Below are positions 43,199 to 50,957 of a stretch of 56,604 nucleotides of DNA, piece by piece. Both the position numbers and the translations under genes were made by a program. The notes beneath the pieces were generated by a model that worked only from the letters and a program-made list of their open reading frames with translations, ran no database searches and was not told the origin of the DNA. Within the stretch, counting starts at the first letter, position 1. Every line of letters starts with the position of its first letter. Origin of the DNA: an uncultured Spirochaetales bacterium (GTDB lineage: Bacteria; Spirochaetota; Spirochaetia; Sphaerochaetales; Sphaerochaetaceae); contig CASDRY010000064.1 in NCBI GenBank assembly GCA_949283235.1, forward strand, positions 1-56,604, read 5' to 3'.

Positions 43199-43223
43199 AA
43201 AAGCCAGGGCTTCCCCTGGCTTT
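43199..43223 (-). terminator. Terminator-like hairpin between kduD and the GH4 gene
   Basis: Minus-strand stem AAGCCAGGG/CCCTGGCTT with loop GAAG and tail TTGTTT. It lies 20 bases downstream of kduD and just before the GH4 ribosome binding site, so it probably lowers expression of the GH4-importer part of the operon. Confidence 0.75.
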
Positions 43224-43243
43224 CTCTCATCGATATTCCTTTA

Positions 43244-44029
43244 TTACTGTGGCTGCTTTCCGATGTAAGCAAGGATACCACCATCAACATAAAGAACATG
43301 TCCGTTGATGAAGTTCGAAGCATCAGATGCGAGGAATACAGCAGGTCCCTGAAGATCTGATGTCTTTCCCCATCTGTGTGCTGGAGTCTTTGCAAGAATG
43401 AACTCATTGAATGGATTTCCAGGTACTCTGAGAGGAGCTGTCTGAGGAGTCTCGATGTATCCAGGTCCGATACCATTGCACTGGATGTTGAATTCACCAT
43501 ACTCAGAAGCAATGTTTCTTGTGAGCATCTTGAGACCACCCTTAGCTGCCGCATAAGCACTTACTGTCTCTCTTCCGAGCTCTGACATCATGGAGCAGAT
43601 GTTGATGATCTTTCCATGTCTCTGCTTGATCATTCCAGGGATAACTGCCTTGGATACGATGAATGGTCCATTGAGGTCGATATCAATAACCTTGCGGAAA
43701 TCTGCTGCACTCATCTCAACCATAGGGATTCTCTTGATGATTCCTGCATTGTTTACGAGGATATCAATCTTGCCAAGATCCTTGATGATCTGCTCTGTTG
43801 TTGCCTGTACCTGAGCCTCATCTGTAACGTCACAGACATAGCCCTTAGCATCTATTCCTGCTTCCTTATATGCGGCAAGTCCCTTATCTACAAGTTCCTG
43901 GTTGATATCATTGAATGCAATAGCAGCTCCAGCTGTATGGAATGCTGTAGCAATCGCGAATCCGATTCCATAAGATGCACCAGTTACCCATGCAACTTTT
44001 CCCTCAAGGGAGAAATCCTTCATCTCCAT
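43244..44029 (-). CDS. kduD: 2-keto-3-deoxygluconate oxidoreductase/gluconate 5-dehydrogenase-like SDR
   Basis: 261 residues. SDR motifs: TGASYGIGFAIA (about 15-26), NNAGIIKRIP, the catalytic Ser in NICSMMSELGRETVSAYAAAKGG with Tyr and Lys (YxxxK), and the PGY loop. KduD interconverts 2,5-diketo-3-deoxygluconate and KDG in pectin breakdown; very similar proteins are labelled gluconate 5-dehydrogenase, so the symbol rests on context (KdgK, KDPG aldolase, GH28, GH4, shared palindrome). AGGAGG seven bases upstream sets the first ATG as start. Promoter TTGAAA-17-TAGACT lies at 44062-44090. Confidence 0.82.
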   Translation of the reverse strand: MEMKDFSLEGKVAWVTGASYGIGFAIATAFHTAGAAIAFNDINQELVDKGLAAYKEAGIDAKGYVCDVTDEAQVQATTEQIIKDLGKIDILVNNAGIIKRIPMVEMSAADFRKVIDIDLNGPFIVSKAVIPGMIKQRHGKIINICSMMSELGRETVSAYAAAKGGLKMLTRNIASEYGEFNIQCNGIGPGYIETPQTAPLRVPGNPFNEFILAKTPAHRWGKTSDLQGPAVFLASDASNFINGHVLYVDGGILAYIGKQPQ

Positions 44030-44061
44030 ATTATTACCTCCTAGGCTAAGCCGGTAAATAA

Positions 44062-44090
44062 AGTCTACAACGGCTTTGGCTATCTTTCAA
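44062..44090 (-). promoter_or_regulatory. kduD promoter
   Basis: Minus-strand TTGAAA (44085-44090) and TAGACT (44062-44067) with a 17-bp spacer. The palindrome at 44093-44115 ends two bases upstream of the -35. Confidence 0.65.
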
Positions 44091-44092
44091 CA

Positions 44093-44115
44093 AAAATGGA
44101 ACATTGTTCCATTTT
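44093..44115. promoter_or_regulatory. KdgR-like palindromic operator before kduD
   Basis: A 23-bp perfect odd-centred palindrome with core TGGAACATTGTTCCA, flanked by AAAA/TTTT. It equals the kdgK/kdgA site except for the central base. It overlaps the stop codon of the upstream glycosidase gene. Confidence 0.7.
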
Positions 44116-45535
44116 AAAGTTTATCAATAAGCATCGAACACTTTCCAGAAGGAATAGGAAGTGTCTTCTTCTTATCGTCCTCAAGGATATGAATCGTGAA
44201 GTAATACAGCTTCTCCGACTCAAGCCTTATCTCCCAGCCTCTGACATTCTTATTAGAGAGTATCGTTATGCTGTTCTTCTTCAGCGAGAGATCCTCTATT
44301 CCCATCTCCTCGAGAGACTGCATCGTCCAGTTAACAGTCTTTCTTGGCAATGAAATCTCAAGGCCGATGATGTTCTCAATCATCAATGCAATGGAAACAA
44401 GGCCAAGCATTGGAAGGTACCTCTTCTTGTTCTCGGTTCCTTCCGGGACAGTTGCCTCCCCCTCTACTGATGGTTTATAGATTTCCCATGTATCTCCCTG
44501 TTTCTCCGCATCTGGGTGGAGTGTGTCGAGGATGAAATACATATGTCTTATCGTGCATTCCCTAGCGAAAATAAAGGAGTTGTAGTTCATCAGGCCTTTG
44601 ACAACGAAGTACATAAAGTACGAAGTAACACCACCTGAATAACCATTACCATCTGCAGAGAAGTACTTTGACGAGACTGGCACGGAAGGGAATGGATTCT
44701 CAGTTCCGAACTCCTTCTCATCTTTAAGCTTATCTATAAGGAATGAAGCATACTCATTGTTAGGAATCTCTGCTAAGAGAGTCATATAACATCCAATATG
44801 CTTGTTCTTTATCCTATTCTCATCCTTGTCGAGATCATAGTAGAACTGATCCTCGCTATCCCACATCATTCCATTGATTCTGGTCTTAACTGAGAAATAG
44901 ATTCTCTTATAACGGAATGAGAGCTCCTTATCATTAAGGATATCTCCGATATAGGACATATAGAGAGCAAAGACAGCTACAGCTGCATTGTAGTCTACAG
45001 TATAGACCGCTCCCTCTCTAGGAAGATTTCCCATATGGGTTGCGCTATATGGAACACTATACAGTCCATTGGGTTTCATGAAGTTTGCCTGAATCCACTG
45101 GAAGTATTTCTCGAGCATCGGAACTACATCCTTAAGCCTCTTCTTGTTTCCTATCTTATGGAAGAAAACAAACTCCACATATGAGAGCATCGGAAGAGAG
45201 ACTCCAAGAGGATTATCTTCTGTGAATACCGGCTTTTTTGTCTCGATATCATAGTACTCAGCTATCTGACCATCTTCACCCTGCATTGAATAGAAGAAGT
45301 CAATCATAGAGTATGGGCTGTATATCTGATTACTGTATACCAGGAACAATGATGAAAGACATGTATCGAAGAGGCTTATTGTTCCCGAATCGCCATGAGT
45401 GAAATACCCCTCAGGGAAAACTCCGTCCTTTTCACCTGGGTGCCAGATCCCATCAAGCCATACCCAGGTTCTGTCATACATATCAACAAAATCCTGATCG
45501 TAAAAATGAATACGGGGGACTAAATCTCTTACCAA
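44114..45535 (-). CDS. (Alpha/alpha)6-barrel glycosidase-like protein (GH63/trehalase/MGH1-like)
   Basis: 473 residues. TWVWLDGIWHPGEKDGVFPEGYFTHGDSGTISLFDTCLSSLFL near the N-terminus, YVDYNAAVAVFALYMSYIG, MMWDSEDQFYYDLDKDE (about 225-241) and the late GLVSIALMIENI are typical of the six-hairpin glycosidases of the GH63/GH37 group. No signal peptide, so a cytoplasmic role. The start is ambiguous: TTG at 45535 has GCGGAG seven bases upstream, and another TTG at 45541 lies too close to it; no ATG is available. A strong promoter stands at 45595-45623. Substrate unknown; it precedes kduD. Confidence 0.75.
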   Translation of the reverse strand: MVRDLVPRIHFYDQDFVDMYDRTWVWLDGIWHPGEKDGVFPEGYFTHGDSGTISLFDTCLSSLFLVYSNQIYSPYSMIDFFYSMQGEDGQIAEYYDIETKKPVFTEDNPLGVSLPMLSYVEFVFFHKIGNKKRLKDVVPMLEKYFQWIQANFMKPNGLYSVPYSATHMGNLPREGAVYTVDYNAAVAVFALYMSYIGDILNDKELSFRYKRIYFSVKTRINGMMWDSEDQFYYDLDKDENRIKNKHIGCYMTLLAEIPNNEYASFLIDKLKDEKEFGTENPFPSVPVSSKYFSADGNGYSGGVTSYFMYFVVKGLMNYNSFIFARECTIRHMYFILDTLHPDAEKQGDTWEIYKPSVEGEATVPEGTENKKRYLPMLGLVSIALMIENIIGLEISLPRKTVNWTMQSLEEMGIEDLSLKKNSITILSNKNVRGWEIRLESEKLYYFTIHILEDDKKKTLPIPSGKCSMLIDKL

Positions 45536-45594
45536 TTCCAAACTCCGCTTTTCAAGGAAAATTCCCTGCTATTTGTCCTTAAATCGCATTCTAC

Positions 45595-45623
45595 ATATTA
45601 TCGCAAGGGGAAGGAGAAGTCAA
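45595..45623 (-). promoter_or_regulatory. Promoter of the glycosidase-like gene
   Basis: Minus-strand TTGACT (45618-45623), 17-bp spacer, TAATAT (45595-45600), giving a leader of about 50 nt. Confidence 0.75.
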
Positions 45624-45708
45624 ATTGTTTTTTTGTTATCTTTTCTGTTATAGTAAAAGGAATTAGCCTTAAATTATTTTTTACAAGCCCCTTGACAGCC
45701 CTTTCTTG

Positions 45709-46641
45709 TCAGCGTTTCTTTCCATGAATGAGTTCAAGAGCCCCTGGAAGAAGCGTCAGTTCAAAATCCTTGCCATTATGAGTGAAAAGCTCCCCATCGC
45801 AATGGCTTTCAACATTGCTTGTCTTCGATTTTATAACCACCCTTCTGGCCCTTGAATAGAAGAAAGTTTCCTTTTCTACAACCTGTGAGCCTCGGAAGAA
45901 TGAAATAACAGCTTTAACAAGTCCTCTTCTCTCCAGCGGATGAGTTGTCATCATAATATCGAAAAAGCCATCATCGACTGAGGCAAGAGGAGCCATGATA
46001 AAAGCAGACCCCATTCTCTTCCCATTCGATACGGATATCTGCTGAGTCTGGAGATTCATTGTCTCATCATCGATTTTCATCTCGATATCATAAGCCTTTG
46101 GTGGATGACGGAGGATATAGAGGAAAGCCGCCGCGTAGCTGATCATCCCATTGAGATGCTTATAGTCCATTGCCCTGAAATTGACCATTGGCTCAAAACC
46201 GAAACCAGCTCCATTTACGAAATACATTCCTTCAGGATGATCTGTACCAATGCATAGCCCGACATCAAGCTTTGAGGCAACACCTTCAGCAATGAGCTTA
46301 ACAGCCTTCTTCTGTCTCTTGGAGATTCCAACCATCCAGGCAAAATCATTGCCTCTACCGATGGGAATTATCCCCATCCTGACACCTTTTACGCCAGATT
46401 TCATTATGCCGTTGACAGTCTCATTAACCGTACCATCTCCTCCAGCTGCAACTATTGTGTCATAACCATAAAGAGCCCCTCTTTTTGCAAGGCTCTCGGC
46501 ATGTCCAGGCGCCCTTGTATAGGCAACTGTGCAATCTCTTCCAAATTCGCGGAAAAGAGCTTGGATTTCCTTTGCTTTCTTCCTCCCACGACCTTTAGAA
46601 GCATTTGGATTTATGATAAGGAGAATATCCTTCTTCAGCAT
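45709..46641 (-). CDS. YegS/BmrU-type lipid (diacylglycerol) kinase
   Basis: 310 residues. LLIINPNASKGRGRKKA (about 6-22), VAAGGDGTVNETVNGIM (about 62-78, the GGDGT nucleotide loop) and GIIPIGRGNDFAW (the P-x-GTxND equivalent, here GRGND) identify a DAGK-catalytic-domain kinase. The C-terminal half has SVDDGFFDIMMT and ESHCDGE, as in DgkB/YegS. It phosphorylates diacylglycerol or a related lipid at the inner membrane face. The start at 46641 has no Shine-Dalgarno; a TAGAAT ten bases upstream would give a leader of only about four bases. Divergent from nagA. Confidence 0.88.
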   Translation of the reverse strand: MLKKDILLIINPNASKGRGRKKAKEIQALFREFGRDCTVAYTRAPGHAESLAKRGALYGYDTIVAAGGDGTVNETVNGIMKSGVKGVRMGIIPIGRGNDFAWMVGISKRQKKAVKLIAEGVASKLDVGLCIGTDHPEGMYFVNGAGFGFEPMVNFRAMDYKHLNGMISYAAAFLYILRHPPKAYDIEMKIDDETMNLQTQQISVSNGKRMGSAFIMAPLASVDDGFFDIMMTTHPLERRGLVKAVISFFRGSQVVEKETFFYSRARRVVIKSKTSNVESHCDGELFTHNGKDFELTLLPGALELIHGKKR

Positions 46642-46732
46642 ATGCAATATGATTCTATTCAAAGATATTCTGCGCGACAATATAAAAATGCCCTAAAACG
46701 AAAAAACTCTCTGCTTTATTCTGTCTCAGTGG

Positions 46733-46738
46733 TATACT
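46733..46738 (+). promoter_or_regulatory. Leaderless -10 element of nagA
   Basis: Extended -10 TGGTATACT with TATACT at 46733-46738, then CAGGCC, then ATG at 46745. No -35 of note and no Shine-Dalgarno. Confidence 0.55.
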
Positions 46739-46744
46739 CAGGCC

Positions 46745-47884
46745 ATGAAACAAGCAATCAGAAATATCGATGCGGTAATTTCCGGAAGACTTATCAGAAC
46801 GGATATAGCTATAGAGGATGGCTTTTTCTCCTATTCAGCATCAAAAGATGCGAAGGATATAGATGGAACAGACCTTATAGCGGTCCCTGGCTTTATTGAT
46901 ACTCATATCCATGGTATCGGAGGTTATGGAACTGAGGATGGGACACCAGATGCCATACTCCACATGTCATCATATCTTGCAAAAGCAGGAGTAACCTCAT
47001 TCTTTCCTACTATCTACACAGATACGATGGAAAGGATCACGATGGATGAAAGGGCAATTGTCGAAGCTCATGGGAAAGAAGAAGGAGCAGAAATTGCAGG
47101 AATCCATATCGAAGGTCCTTTCATTTCCCCAAATAGAATAGGTGCTCAGAATCCTGCAGGAAGGCTCGACCCAAGCGAGGAGGCTTTCTCAAAGATGCTG
47201 GAAGCAGGTGGTGGAATGATCAAGGCAATGACAGCAGCACCTGAACTGGAAGGCATAGAGAAGATAGTAACACTGAGCAAGCAGAATGGTATTGTAGTCT
47301 TGATGGGGCACACAGATGCTACTTATGACCAGGCTGTACATGGAATGGAGATCGGAATAAGGCATACAACCCATCTTTTCAATGCGATGTCAGGTCTAGC
47401 ACATAGAAAGCCTGGAGTAGTCGGCTGCTGTCTCTTAAATAGCGCAATGAATGCTGAGATTATTGCGGATGGGAAGCATGTGCATCCAGAAATCGTGAAA
47501 TTCGTGCTTAAATCAAAAGGTGAAGATAAGGTTGTGGTTATCACAGACTCTCTCAGACCTACAATGCAGGAGGGAGGGAAACTCACTGCGAATGGGGTGG
47601 AAGTCGAGATGGGAGATGGCCTCTGGGTTACAAAGGGCAAGCCTGATCTTATCCAGGGCTCCGCCCTCACAATGCATAAAGCATTTGTCAATCTTGTAAA
47701 GTGGGGTGTTCCAATCACATCAGCATCCGCTGTAACCTCAACAACACCTGCCAGAATCTACTCTCTTTCAGATAGAGGAGAGATAATGCCAGGAAAGAAA
47801 GCGGACCTTGTTGTAATGGACAAGAATCTCAGAATAAAATTCACCATGATCAATGGAGAAATAATATGTGGTACAGCAAACTGA
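46745..47884 (+). CDS. nagA: N-acetylglucosamine-6-phosphate deacetylase
   Basis: 379 residues. Amidohydrolase motifs: PGFIDTHIHGIGGYGTED (about 50-67), HIEGPFISPNRIGAQNP (about 119-135), VLMGHTDATYDQA, TTHLFNAMSGLAHRKPGVVG (about 215-234), and VITDSLRPTM carrying the catalytic Asp. It removes acetate from GlcNAc-6-P for entry into glycolysis or wall recycling. Its end overlaps pepD by 19 bp. No GlcN-6-P deaminase gene is adjacent. The TATACT six bases before the ATG predicts leaderless translation. Confidence 0.95.
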   Translation: MKQAIRNIDAVISGRLIRTDIAIEDGFFSYSASKDAKDIDGTDLIAVPGFIDTHIHGIGGYGTEDGTPDAILHMSSYLAKAGVTSFFPTIYTDTMERITMDERAIVEAHGKEEGAEIAGIHIEGPFISPNRIGAQNPAGRLDPSEEAFSKMLEAGGGMIKAMTAAPELEGIEKIVTLSKQNGIVVLMGHTDATYDQAVHGMEIGIRHTTHLFNAMSGLAHRKPGVVGCCLLNSAMNAEIIADGKHVHPEIVKFVLKSKGEDKVVVITDSLRPTMQEGGKLTANGVEVEMGDGLWVTKGKPDLIQGSALTMHKAFVNLVKWGVPITSASAVTSTTPARIYSLSDRGEIMPGKKADLVVMDKNLRIKFTMINGEIICGTAN

Positions 47885-49293
47885 ACAATAAAAGACTTTG
47901 GAAAATCTTCTCTGAAATCTCCGACATTCCTCGCGAGAGCGGTAACGAAGAGGGAATAAGGGAATATCTTCTCTCATGGGCAGAGCAGAATAAGATTGAA
48001 GCTTCTTCCGATAGAAAAGGAAATGTCTACATGAAGAAAGGAGCTACAAAGGGAATGGAGAAACTTCCTCCTGTAGCGCTTCAGGCACATATCGATATGG
48101 TATGCGTGAAGAAAGAAGGCTCCTCTCATGATTTCACAAAAGATCCTATCCATATCAAAACAGATGGGAATTACATATTCGCAGCTGATACAACACTTGG
48201 TGCTGACGATGGAATAGGAGTTGCTATCATCCTCGATATCCTTTCAGATCCAGAAGCTAAGCATGGGCCTATCGAAGGTATCTTCACAGTGGAGGAAGAG
48301 ACAGGTCTTGGCGGTGCTTATGCTATTGAAGGAGATAGGATTCAGGCAAGAAGGCTTATCAACATAGATAGCGAAGAGGAAGGTATCCTCTATATCGGAT
48401 GTGCTGGCGGAGTCGATATCGATGCCACGATGAAGCTCAAATATGAAAAGGCTACAGGTACAGCATTGGCTGTAAGCGTATCTGGCCTTCTTGGAGGTCA
48501 TAGCGGTGGGGAAATCCACAAAGAAAGAGCAAATGCGATAAGCATCCTGGCCCGTTACCTCGACAGACTTCCATCATTCCAGATTGCCTCAATTGCAGGA
48601 GGAACAAGGAGGAATGTCATACCTTTCAGCGCAGAGGCTGTAATTACAGTAAGCGATAAAGATGCTGCTATTTCACAGGCCAAGACTCTTCAGGAAGAGC
48701 TTTCAGAGGAATTCAAGCTTACAGATCCTGGCATAAAGCTGACAGTCACCGAGACAGAAATGCCTGAGATGGCTATCAAAACAAAGAAGAGCCAGAAGAT
48801 TGCAGGACTTCTTTTCGCCTCTCCTACCGGAGTAAAGGGAATGAGCACTGCTATTCCTGGAATCGTAGAGACCTCTGATAACATGGCAATAGTCAAGATC
48901 GAGAAAGACAAGCTTACAGTTGTCTATTCAATCAGAAGCAATATGGATTCAAAGAAGATGGAACTTATGTCAAAAATCCTCACCCTGACAGAGGTGTTCG
49001 GATTCAAGGCAAAGGTCGGGGATTCATATCCATCATGGGCTCCAGATCCATCCTCCAAGCTTGCCAAGGAAGTAGCTGCTGCTTATAAGAGCATCGAAGG
49101 AAAGAAGATGAAGGTCACAGCAATACATGCGGGCCTCGAATGCGGAATCATCAACTCAATCATACCAGGAATGGAATCTGTATCATTAGGTCCTAATCTT
49201 TCAGACGTTCATTCCGTGAATGAGAAGGCTGATGTAGCTTCAGCAGAACGTACAGCTGCTTTCGTGAAGAAGATGCTTGCAATGCTTAAGTAA
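47866..49293 (+). CDS. pepD: Aminoacyl-histidine dipeptidase PepD (M20 family)
   Basis: 475 residues, usual PepD length. IFSEISDIPRESGNEEGIREYLLSWAEQ, LQAHIDMVCVK (about 74-84, zinc ligand), TLGADDGIGVAIILDIL (about 108-124) and TVEEETGLGGA (about 140-150, catalytic Glu) are present, with GHSGGEIHKERANAI in the lid/dimer domain. It hydrolyses Xaa-His and other dipeptides in the cytosol. The start overlaps nagA by 19 bp with GGAGAAATAAT upstream. It works downstream of peptide uptake. Confidence 0.95.
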   Translation: MWYSKLNNKRLWKIFSEISDIPRESGNEEGIREYLLSWAEQNKIEASSDRKGNVYMKKGATKGMEKLPPVALQAHIDMVCVKKEGSSHDFTKDPIHIKTDGNYIFAADTTLGADDGIGVAIILDILSDPEAKHGPIEGIFTVEEETGLGGAYAIEGDRIQARRLINIDSEEEGILYIGCAGGVDIDATMKLKYEKATGTALAVSVSGLLGGHSGGEIHKERANAISILARYLDRLPSFQIASIAGGTRRNVIPFSAEAVITVSDKDAAISQAKTLQEELSEEFKLTDPGIKLTVTETEMPEMAIKTKKSQKIAGLLFASPTGVKGMSTAIPGIVETSDNMAIVKIEKDKLTVVYSIRSNMDSKKMELMSKILTLTEVFGFKAKVGDSYPSWAPDPSSKLAKEVAAAYKSIEGKKMKVTAIHAGLECGIINSIIPGMESVSLGPNLSDVHSVNEKADVASAERTAAFVKKMLAMLK

Positions 49294-49294
49294 G

Positions 49295-49726
49295 ATGCAG
49301 CGAGGCATAAGACTTACCCTCGGCTCTCCTATCTACTACAGAAAAGCAGGATTCTCGCTCTCAGAGGCAGAGAAGAAAGCTGACAGTATGCAGATAGGCT
49401 ATGATGCGATCATTCACTACAGCTATGTCTTCAAAGATGAGCATCTCGTTATCTCTCCCCTCTCTGCAGGAGAGCGGGAGGGTTATACCAAAGAAGAGAG
49501 GAAAATAATAGAAAATGGAGGGGTTATCCAAAGGAAGGAAGATGAAAGCGAGGAGCTCCCAGCTGGGAAGTATCTTTTTGAGCAGCTCCCATTCCTTCCC
49601 GAGGAAAAGGACTTGATGCGAATCATCCTTCCATATGCAATGAACCAGAAGGGTGAGTTCTATGCACGCATATATAAGGAAAACATCCTTGAATGCGTTT
49701 TCCAGCTTCTCTTCCCCTCTCTTTGA
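49295..49726 (+). CDS. Hypothetical protein
   Basis: 143 residues, not recognised. The sequence is soluble and mixed alpha/beta, with IRLTLGSPIYYRKAGFSLSEAEKKADSMQIGYDAIIHYSYVF at the N-terminus and a charged middle; no signal peptide, helix or motif is evident. The ATG at 49295 directly follows the pepD stop (TAAG-ATG); an in-frame ATG at 49277 would overlap pepD. It is most likely co-transcribed with nagA and pepD and ends 20 bases before the TraB gene. Confidence 0.6.
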   Translation: MQRGIRLTLGSPIYYRKAGFSLSEAEKKADSMQIGYDAIIHYSYVFKDEHLVISPLSAGEREGYTKEERKIIENGGVIQRKEDESEELPAGKYLFEQLPFLPEEKDLMRIILPYAMNQKGEFYARIYKENILECVFQLLFPSL

Positions 49727-49734
49727 AGCTTGGT

Positions 49735-49740
49735 TATACT
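49735..49740 (+). promoter_or_regulatory. Leaderless -10 element of the TraB-family gene
   Basis: TATACT, then CAAGTC, then ATG at 49747. The same -10 and six-base distance are used by nagA. No Shine-Dalgarno sequence. Confidence 0.55.
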
Positions 49741-49746
49741 CAAGTC

Positions 49747-50937
49747 ATGCAAATAGAGAGAATCAGCGACACCTTTCACCATATTACGTTCTCTGATGGA
49801 GACGAAGTCTTCCTTATCGGAACGGCTCATGTTTCACAGAACAGCGTAGCAGAGGTCGCAGAAGTAATAGAGAAAGAGAACCCAGATAGAATCTGCGTTG
49901 AGCTGGATGCATCAAGGCTGGCAAGCAAGACAAAGAAGCAGAGCTGGGAAGAGACGGATATAAGGAAAGTATTCAAGGAAGGAAAAGGTTTCCTTCTTCT
50001 TGCAAATACAGCTCTCGCTTCATTCCAAAGAAAGCTCGGAGCCCAGACAGGAACAAAGCCAGGAGAGGAGCTTCTTGGAGCTGTAAAGCTTGCAGAGGAT
50101 AAGAACATTCCTCTCTCACTCTGCGATAGAGATATCCAGACAACATTCAGAAGGGCTTGGGCGAAATCATCGCTATGGAATAAATGCAAGCTTCTCGGAA
50201 CACTTATCTCCGCAGCATTCTCTGATGAGGAGATATCTCCAGAAGAGCTTGAGGAACTGAAGAAGCAAGAGACACTTGAAGGCATGCTGAACGAGGTTGC
50301 GAAGGAGCTTCCATCGATAAAGGAAGTTCTGATAGACGAGAGAGACACCTACCTTGCAACTAAGATATACAGCGCTCCAGGGAAGAAGAAAGTTGCGGTA
50401 ATCGGAGCAGGACATACAAAAGGAGTACTCTCCACATTCGAGAGCCTTGAGAATAATGGACATGTGAAATCCGCAGAGGAGCTAGAGACTGTCCCTAAAA
50501 GCAAAGGATTCGGAAAAGCCGCGGGATATATAATCCCTGCCCTTATAGTCATTCTCCTTATCATAGGGATTGCAATGAATGGATGGGATCAGGGACTGAA
50601 GACTTTCCTTTACTGGATTCTTGTGAATGCAAGCGGAACATTCATTACCACTCTTATTGCAGGAGCACACCCTCTGAACATCATATGCTGTGCAATTACG
50701 GCTCCGTTCTTCGCTCTCAATCCGGTCCTTGGAGTGGGAATGCTTGGGGGTATTCTTGAAGCAACATTCAGAAAGCCAAAAGTGAAGGATTTTGAGAATC
50801 TCAACGACGACGCAATGAAATTGTCAGGATGGTATAAAAACAGAATCCTCCATTGCCTTCTCGTATTCTTCCTTAGCTCGCTTGGAAGCATGCTTGGAAC
50901 ATTTGTAGCATTCCCATTGTTGATCGCTAGAATATGA
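49747..50937 (+). CDS. TraB/PrgY-family membrane protein
   Basis: 396 residues. The N-terminal TraB domain has VFLIGTAHVSQNSVAEVAEVIEKENPDRICVELDASR (about 21-57; GTAHVS and the Glu-Leu-Asp are the conserved sites) and VAVIGAGHTKGV (about 218-229). Four to five C-terminal helices (about 258-395) anchor it. PrgY-type members reduce activity of a peptide pheromone; other relatives are poorly understood and the fold resembles GumN/Tiki metalloproteases. Start at 49747 is chosen by the -10 element six bases before it and by the family N-terminus. Its terminator lies inside the convergent radA gene. Confidence 0.88.
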   Translation: MQIERISDTFHHITFSDGDEVFLIGTAHVSQNSVAEVAEVIEKENPDRICVELDASRLASKTKKQSWEETDIRKVFKEGKGFLLLANTALASFQRKLGAQTGTKPGEELLGAVKLAEDKNIPLSLCDRDIQTTFRRAWAKSSLWNKCKLLGTLISAAFSDEEISPEELEELKKQETLEGMLNEVAKELPSIKEVLIDERDTYLATKIYSAPGKKKVAVIGAGHTKGVLSTFESLENNGHVKSAEELETVPKSKGFGKAAGYIIPALIVILLIIGIAMNGWDQGLKTFLYWILVNASGTFITTLIAGAHPLNIICCAITAPFFALNPVLGVGMLGGILEATFRKPKVKDFENLNDDAMKLSGWYKNRILHCLLVFFLSSLGSMLGTFVAFPLLIARI

Positions 50938-50957
50938 TAAGCAGTACTTACTAAGTA

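Noticed and set aside
43244..44029. Naming the SDR as gluconate 5-dehydrogenase with certainty
   Set aside because: Sequence alone does not separate gluconate 5-dehydrogenase from KduD; the neighbouring KDG-pathway genes and the shared operator favour KduD, so that name was used with reduced confidence.
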